Positions 58,961 to 64,000 of a stretch of DNA of 64,000 bases are shown here, piece by piece. This DNA comes from Homalodisca vitripennis (Eukaryota; Arthropoda; Insecta; Hemiptera; Cicadellidae). The position numbers and the translations under genes were made by a program. The notes beneath the pieces are model-generated. The model was not told where the DNA came from. It made no database searches and saw only the letters and a list, made by a program, of their open reading frames with translations. Numbering within the stretch: the stretch's first letter is position 1; each line of letters starts with the position of its first letter. Where the stretch lies: NCBI RefSeq assembly GCF_021130785.1, contig NC_060214.1, positions 104,586,001 through 104,650,000 on the forward strand. The letters run 5' to 3'.

Positions 58961-61900
58961 ATTATACTTATTACAAGCTGAATACCACTACATATAACTA
59001 TACTCATATTGAATATATATTTTCTTCGTGCGTTAGCTTCAGAAAACTGTTTCAACCACGAGTAAAGTTTTATTGAAGGAAAGAACCCACCCGAAACAAA
59101 AGGAGGATAGAAGATTAATTTGTTCCTCTGACTTCTTTGTGGCTCTTGTCTCAGTGTAAGAGTGAGTCGGTATTTTCGTCTAACGTATAGCATCTCTATT
59201 CCAAAATTCTTTTATAAACAGTATAAGTAAATAATTTTAACTAATAGGAGTGAGTTGCTTTTGCTTGCTCAATAAAATGTATCTACCCGACAAAATAGGA
59301 TCCGATCAAACTTTAATAAATAAGTATAATAGCAGTAAAAGTAATAAATAGCAGTAAATATTAGTTCCAAAAGAGGCTGCTAACTTTCTGTGTATAACTA
59401 ATGGAATTTTTCTCCAGTTAATGGAAGTAATGTGTGTTTTAAATACTGCATTCAACCCCAGGTTTAAATTTATATTATATTTGCATATTTAGTTTTATTA
59501 GTAAAACTAATTTCATCTAATTTCATGTTAAATTATTAGTTTATACATATGTAAGACATGTATAGCACAAAAAAAGAAAAAAACAATACTAATCTTAACT
59601 ATATAAATGGCAATAATTTACATTTTTAATTCTCTTGAAAGATATTTATGCAATTTTCTTTGCGATCTGCTAATAAATACAATTTGTAATTATTATTTAA
59701 TAAATATTTATAGTTTGTAATAGCCAAATGTAATATAAAAAAACAAATCACTAAAAACAAAATAGTCAACCGGTGACCTTGTAATTTTTGTTCTTAAACA
59801 GTTTTCGAAGGTAAATTATCAAACACCTTCAGAAACATGGTACAACAAATGAATAGACAGGTAAAAAATATTTTTAAACAAAATTATTATTTTTAAATCT
59901 TTCAAAATGCAACGGAGTATTTCAATGTTTTCCTCGTCATTATTTTTTTCGTTAAAAAATACATAATTTCGACAACTTTGCTGATAAATAACAATAGATA
60001 CAATTTTACTGTTTTCATTCTAAATATGGCTAAGACTCACATAAAATCCATACTTCAACTAGAGTTGTTATAATCTCCACGAAATTAACACATTTTCCTC
60101 GTAATTTTTATTATGCTATGCTTTAGGTGACTGACGCAAATTCTGCAACATTATTTTCCCGGGTTTCCCCCATTTATATGTCAGTTACGTAAATCTTGTT
60201 CATATTAGACGAGATATGTACGTCAAATCATATCTTACCTTGCTGTAGCTTTTTACTTTACATATACACGTAATGGTGAATTTTATTTGTAGTATTAATA
60301 AGAATTTTTACAGATCCGCAAGGATAATATTCTAATAGTAAATAACTAATTTATTAGAATATGTCGATTTTTTATATACAAAATATTAATAATTTATAAT
60401 TTAAATGTGGATAATATCTCAAATGCAAATTTGGGAATAACCTATCTCTAAATTTTCATCTTTTTTAAAGGGCACTATTTGATTTACCGAAAAAATTAGA
60501 TTTATTTCTTGTTTCCTATAACTTTGAGATAGTTTTCAAATTTTAAGAAAATTTTATTCAAAGAAATTTTAGAAATATTTACTACGAAATCTTATAATAT
60601 TGTTTTAACTCTATACGATTATTTATTAAAACTTTATACTCTTTAATATAACTTTAAACACACAACTGAAGTATGAGTAAACGATGATTTTATTAATTAT
60701 TTTCTTTTTTGTAACTTTAAAACGGAAGTTTCGGTTACGTTGTTTCCATCAATGTCTGGTTTGCGAAGTATGATAATTTGAATTTAAAAAACAATCCTAA
60801 ATGTAAAAAATTATGAATTGGAATATTTTAGATGTCATTACTATCAAAATCTACAAATATTGAAAAGTGTGTTTAAACTGATACGATGGTATCTAAAATC
60901 TAAAATAAAAATTGGATTCCCTTCTCTTGAAATAAGTTAAATTAGTTAACGTAACTAATTAAATGAAACACAATTATTAACAAGGTTAGGCAATGAGTAT
61001 TGCGGCTAAAACAGTTAGTTATACCCACACAAGAAACTGTCAAGGACATCACTGAGCAGTACACTCGAGATAACGACTTTGTCTGAGTTCTTGACAGTAA
61101 CAGTGACTAATGGAAGAAAGTCACTCTGGCTAATGTTTTCTACCCTTTTGACATTTCTAACATATTACTGCTCCTTTCCAAAGAGTAATTGACCACGGTT
61201 TATTTTTCAGGAATAATCACAGCTGACCGGGAAATATAACATACCTTTCGATTACGTCCTTATTTGTTCACAATTACACTTAGGTTTTTTAGTGAAATTT
61301 TAGGTTTATGCGAACACATACTTACTATAAACCTATTTCAGGGGTTGAATAAATAATAATATTTTTAATTGCAGTATCTCTGTATCAGTTAACCATTGAA
61401 CTTCATTGAAATCAAAAGGTTAGAAGTTTTTCTTTCCAAGTGGTCACGTAAAACTGACAAAATATGTTGCTTTTTTAACTCAAACACCCACGTGATCCTG
61501 TATAAATTACGACGTATGTTTACAAAAAGGCAAACTTATAAGATATGCAACTTTTATCAATAAAGTTTAATGTCAAACCAATTTATGCAAATAAATTAAA
61601 TCGTTAAGTAAAATGTGTGTAAATTTTACTAAGTTTATGAAATGACACACAACTTTTTAAACAGTACTATAATTGTTTCTTAAGTGATTGGCTTATTTGG
61701 TACCTTTGTATTTGTAATAATCGAAGTAGTGTTCTTTCAAACTGTAAGAAATCTTTCATTAAAATAAATAAATAAGGTTTTATTTCCTTTAAAAAGCTTT
61801 AGATATGTTGTAAACTTAAATTCTTATTATAATTACTTTTACATACAAAGAAGTAGTATTGCTTACACATATTTTAATTTATTACACTTTTAAATTTCAC

Positions 61901-63405
61901 AAAATCTTTTATAGGCATTCATAGTAGTAGAGGGTGGAACCATTTATCTCGAAGTTCTCTCCAAATTATTATTTTATCAACGGAACGAAACTTAAAATAA
62001 ATTATTACAGAGAATAATCTATGGGAATTAGGAGGAAGTGGGTAGGACACAAATAGATAAAAACAGAAAGTTACAAATTACATGTGTGTTTGAATAATGT
62101 GCAGATCCAAATCGACTGTTCTCTCTCCTTGATCTGCTCGGGCTCCTGCGGCACATTGATTTAATGGAACATTAGTTCTAATGTTCCAATTTTCTCTACA
62201 TCTCTACAAACTTGTCCAATCTGTTACTTCGACTTGGATAGAATATCCATGAAGAGGCTACTTAAAAATAATAGTCCTAAGTAAGTTTTTGTTAAAATTA
62301 TTAATTTTGGAATTTATTTAAAACATCATTACATTGAATACATTTTTATTCTCCTAATATTTAACATTATATACATAACCTAACATGTAACTAAAAATGT
62401 ATCCACACACAACTCACTGTGTACAGAACCAAACATAATTAAAAGTAAAGTAACAACATATGCATGGATTTAAAACATTGTAACAAGATAAATGTGTGAT
62501 GCTCTTATCGCCTGTTTTAACTATGAAAACATTTTGCAGTCACTACTTAACATGCAACACGTGCACAAAAATACATCAATTACACTCTGCACCCAAACTA
62601 GGTACTTAATCATAACATTTGAAAGTGATGTTGTCAGAACATAATTTTTGTGAAAGTTTATTAAAATATTAGTGATATAGTCAGGCTTATTGATTACCCT
62701 GTCCCCATCCTCAAGTGTGATTTTTTTCTTTCATCTTTGATTTATCATGGCGGACTACATCCAAATTTGCTCCAAATTATAGAGAGACGATAAATTACTA
62801 ACAAAGATATATTGTTGTTAAACATGAGTTTAACTATTATGGAAAACTAACATCTGAACGTAATGGTGGTTAAGTGAATATGGGCTTGGTATGACTGTTT
62901 TTCAGAATTTATTGTTATTTAAAAGATCAGAAAGAAACTTTCAGAATGGTTCAATACATGAAAAATATTAGAGGCACAGTTTTTGATCCGTAGTTTAATT
63001 CAAATAGAAAATACAAAGTTATTATTGAAACTTTACTCCTGGTTTCACTAGGAACGGATTTAAAACATCCAAAAATCCAATTCACTGTTAGTATTATTAA
63101 AAAAATAATAGAAACAGCTTTAATAAATCAGAAAGATTTAAATGTTTTTACATGCGATACTCTAAAGATTCCTTGAAATTGTAATGTGCCACTTTAACAG
63201 TGGCTTAAGGAACAACAAGAAATGAACAATAACGTGCCTCAGCGATCCATTCTTTCCCAGAATAAACTCCGCTAAATAGCAAGACTTCGCAATTTAAAAC
63301 CTTATAGACATTTATTTTAGGAAAGTCGAAAGAACGTAATAAGGATTTCCCTCTTGTACCGGAATTATCCCCCACGCTGAAATAGACTTCTCAGTCATAC
63401 ATATG
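58961..63405. other. AT-rich intergenic or intronic sequence
   Basis: About 4.4 kb with no recognised gene or structured repeat. Base composition is extremely AT-rich between 59450 and 60900. Confidence 0.5.
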
Positions 63406-63830
63406 TATGTACATTTTCTTCACCGGGGCAACAAAGTAACCTCAACTTTGGCACTGGTAATACCTTAGATCGATAGTAGATTACAAGAGCCGGAAGTAGT
63501 CGCTTTTTAATTGATATAGATTTCAGAGATGCATACCCGATATAGATTTTTGTTAGGCAAACAGAGCTATGGCACCGTAAGTAATTTTATACAGTAGGAA
63601 ATAGACGAATTTAACTTAAGTAAGCAACTCAGGCTTATGTATATATGTACATTTTCTTCGTCGAGACAAGAAGGCAAACTCTATGGCTCTTTAAATATCA
63701 CCAGAATTACATGACAAATGCAAGAAGTAAACACGCTTTGGCCAAAGTAGGTTTGCTAATGCTATTTATTTGTATTTTTGACCCGGGCAATAAGGCAGAC
63801 ACAGCTGTGGTGGTGGAAATATAATTAATT
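63406..63830. repeat. Degenerate tandem array, ~4 units of ~110-135 bp
   Basis: Related cores occur near 63411 (TACATTTTCTTCACCGGGGC, AACAAAGTAACCTCAAC, TTTGGCAC), 63545 (TTTTTGTTAGGCAAACAGAG, CTATGGCACC), 63648 (TACATTTTCTTCGTCGAGAC, AAGAAGGCAAACT, CTATGGCTC) and 63772 (TTTTTGACCCGGGCAATAAG, GCAGACACAGCTGTGG). Copies have drifted strongly. The minus frame at 63955-63707 crosses the array and is not a gene. Confidence 0.55.
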
Positions 63831-64000
63831 TGAACCGAAAATGTTCCTACAAACGCTCTGTTACATGTAACCGTTGACAATAAAATTGTTCTTGATGAAT
63901 GCCTATGTGTGATTGAAAAATGCCATAACTCCATCATATTACACCATAAGTGCATTTAGTAACTATTATTATATAATGAAGTATAAGTATAACTTATATA
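63831..64000. other. AT-rich end of window
   Basis: Nothing recognisable. Confidence 0.5.

Overview
This is a gene-poor, AT-rich (roughly two thirds A+T) piece of a eukaryotic nuclear genome, almost certainly an arthropod and most likely an insect. The evidence is the set of transposon families: a Tc1/mariner transposase of the DD41D type, a Helitron with a DUF6570-like N-terminus, a Mutator-domain transposase, a DUF7869-like transposon protein, and a CR1/Jockey-like retrotransposon whose ORF1 carries an SGNH-hydrolase-like segment. Very long CA/GT microsatellites fit the same picture. A hemipteran host is my guess from the style of the dispersed repeats; this is inference. I found no intact host gene, no rRNA or tRNA gene, no CRISPR array and no bacterial-style operon.

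Layout. 1-6.3 kb is AT-rich intergenic DNA with a complete-looking 497-bp non-autonomous Helitron (2316-2812). 6.3-8.5 kb holds a diverged relative of it and a nine-copy, 140-bp tandem array with a period-3 higher-order pattern. 8.9-10.9 kb is framed by a ~97-bp inverted repeat. 11.36-14.14 kb is a decayed DNA transposon coding on the minus strand. 14.5-17.8 kb is a decayed non-LTR retrotransposon (ORF1 remnant, endonuclease, reverse transcriptase with YADD). 18.5 kb is a 229-bp GT microsatellite followed by a dispersed repeat. 22.7 kb holds a probable second reverse-transcriptase remnant.

26.27-29.79 kb is a Helitron (possibly Helentron type). It has nested tandem duplications upstream of the gene and a Rep-type protein broken by one nonsense codon and one frameshift. 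The gene is cut off just after the HUH domain, apparently by an internal deletion that kept the 3' end. 37.17-39.20 kb is a 2,032-bp mariner-type element with ~280-bp terminal inverted repeats, each containing an exact YY1/Pho-type motif. 39.6-39.84 kb is a compound CA/TA microsatellite. 40.85-41.11 kb holds three out-of-frame tandem copies of an LDL-receptor class A-like coding segment on the minus strand, the only plausible trace of a host gene. 47.41-50.07 kb is a Mutator-domain element flanked by TTAA on both sides. The remaining ~14 kb is intergenic with a 150-bp direct repeat, microsatellites and a degenerate tandem array at 63.4-63.85 kb.

All transposase-like genes here are broken, so none is expected to act autonomously. 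The window reads as a transposon graveyard inside a long intron or intergenic region.
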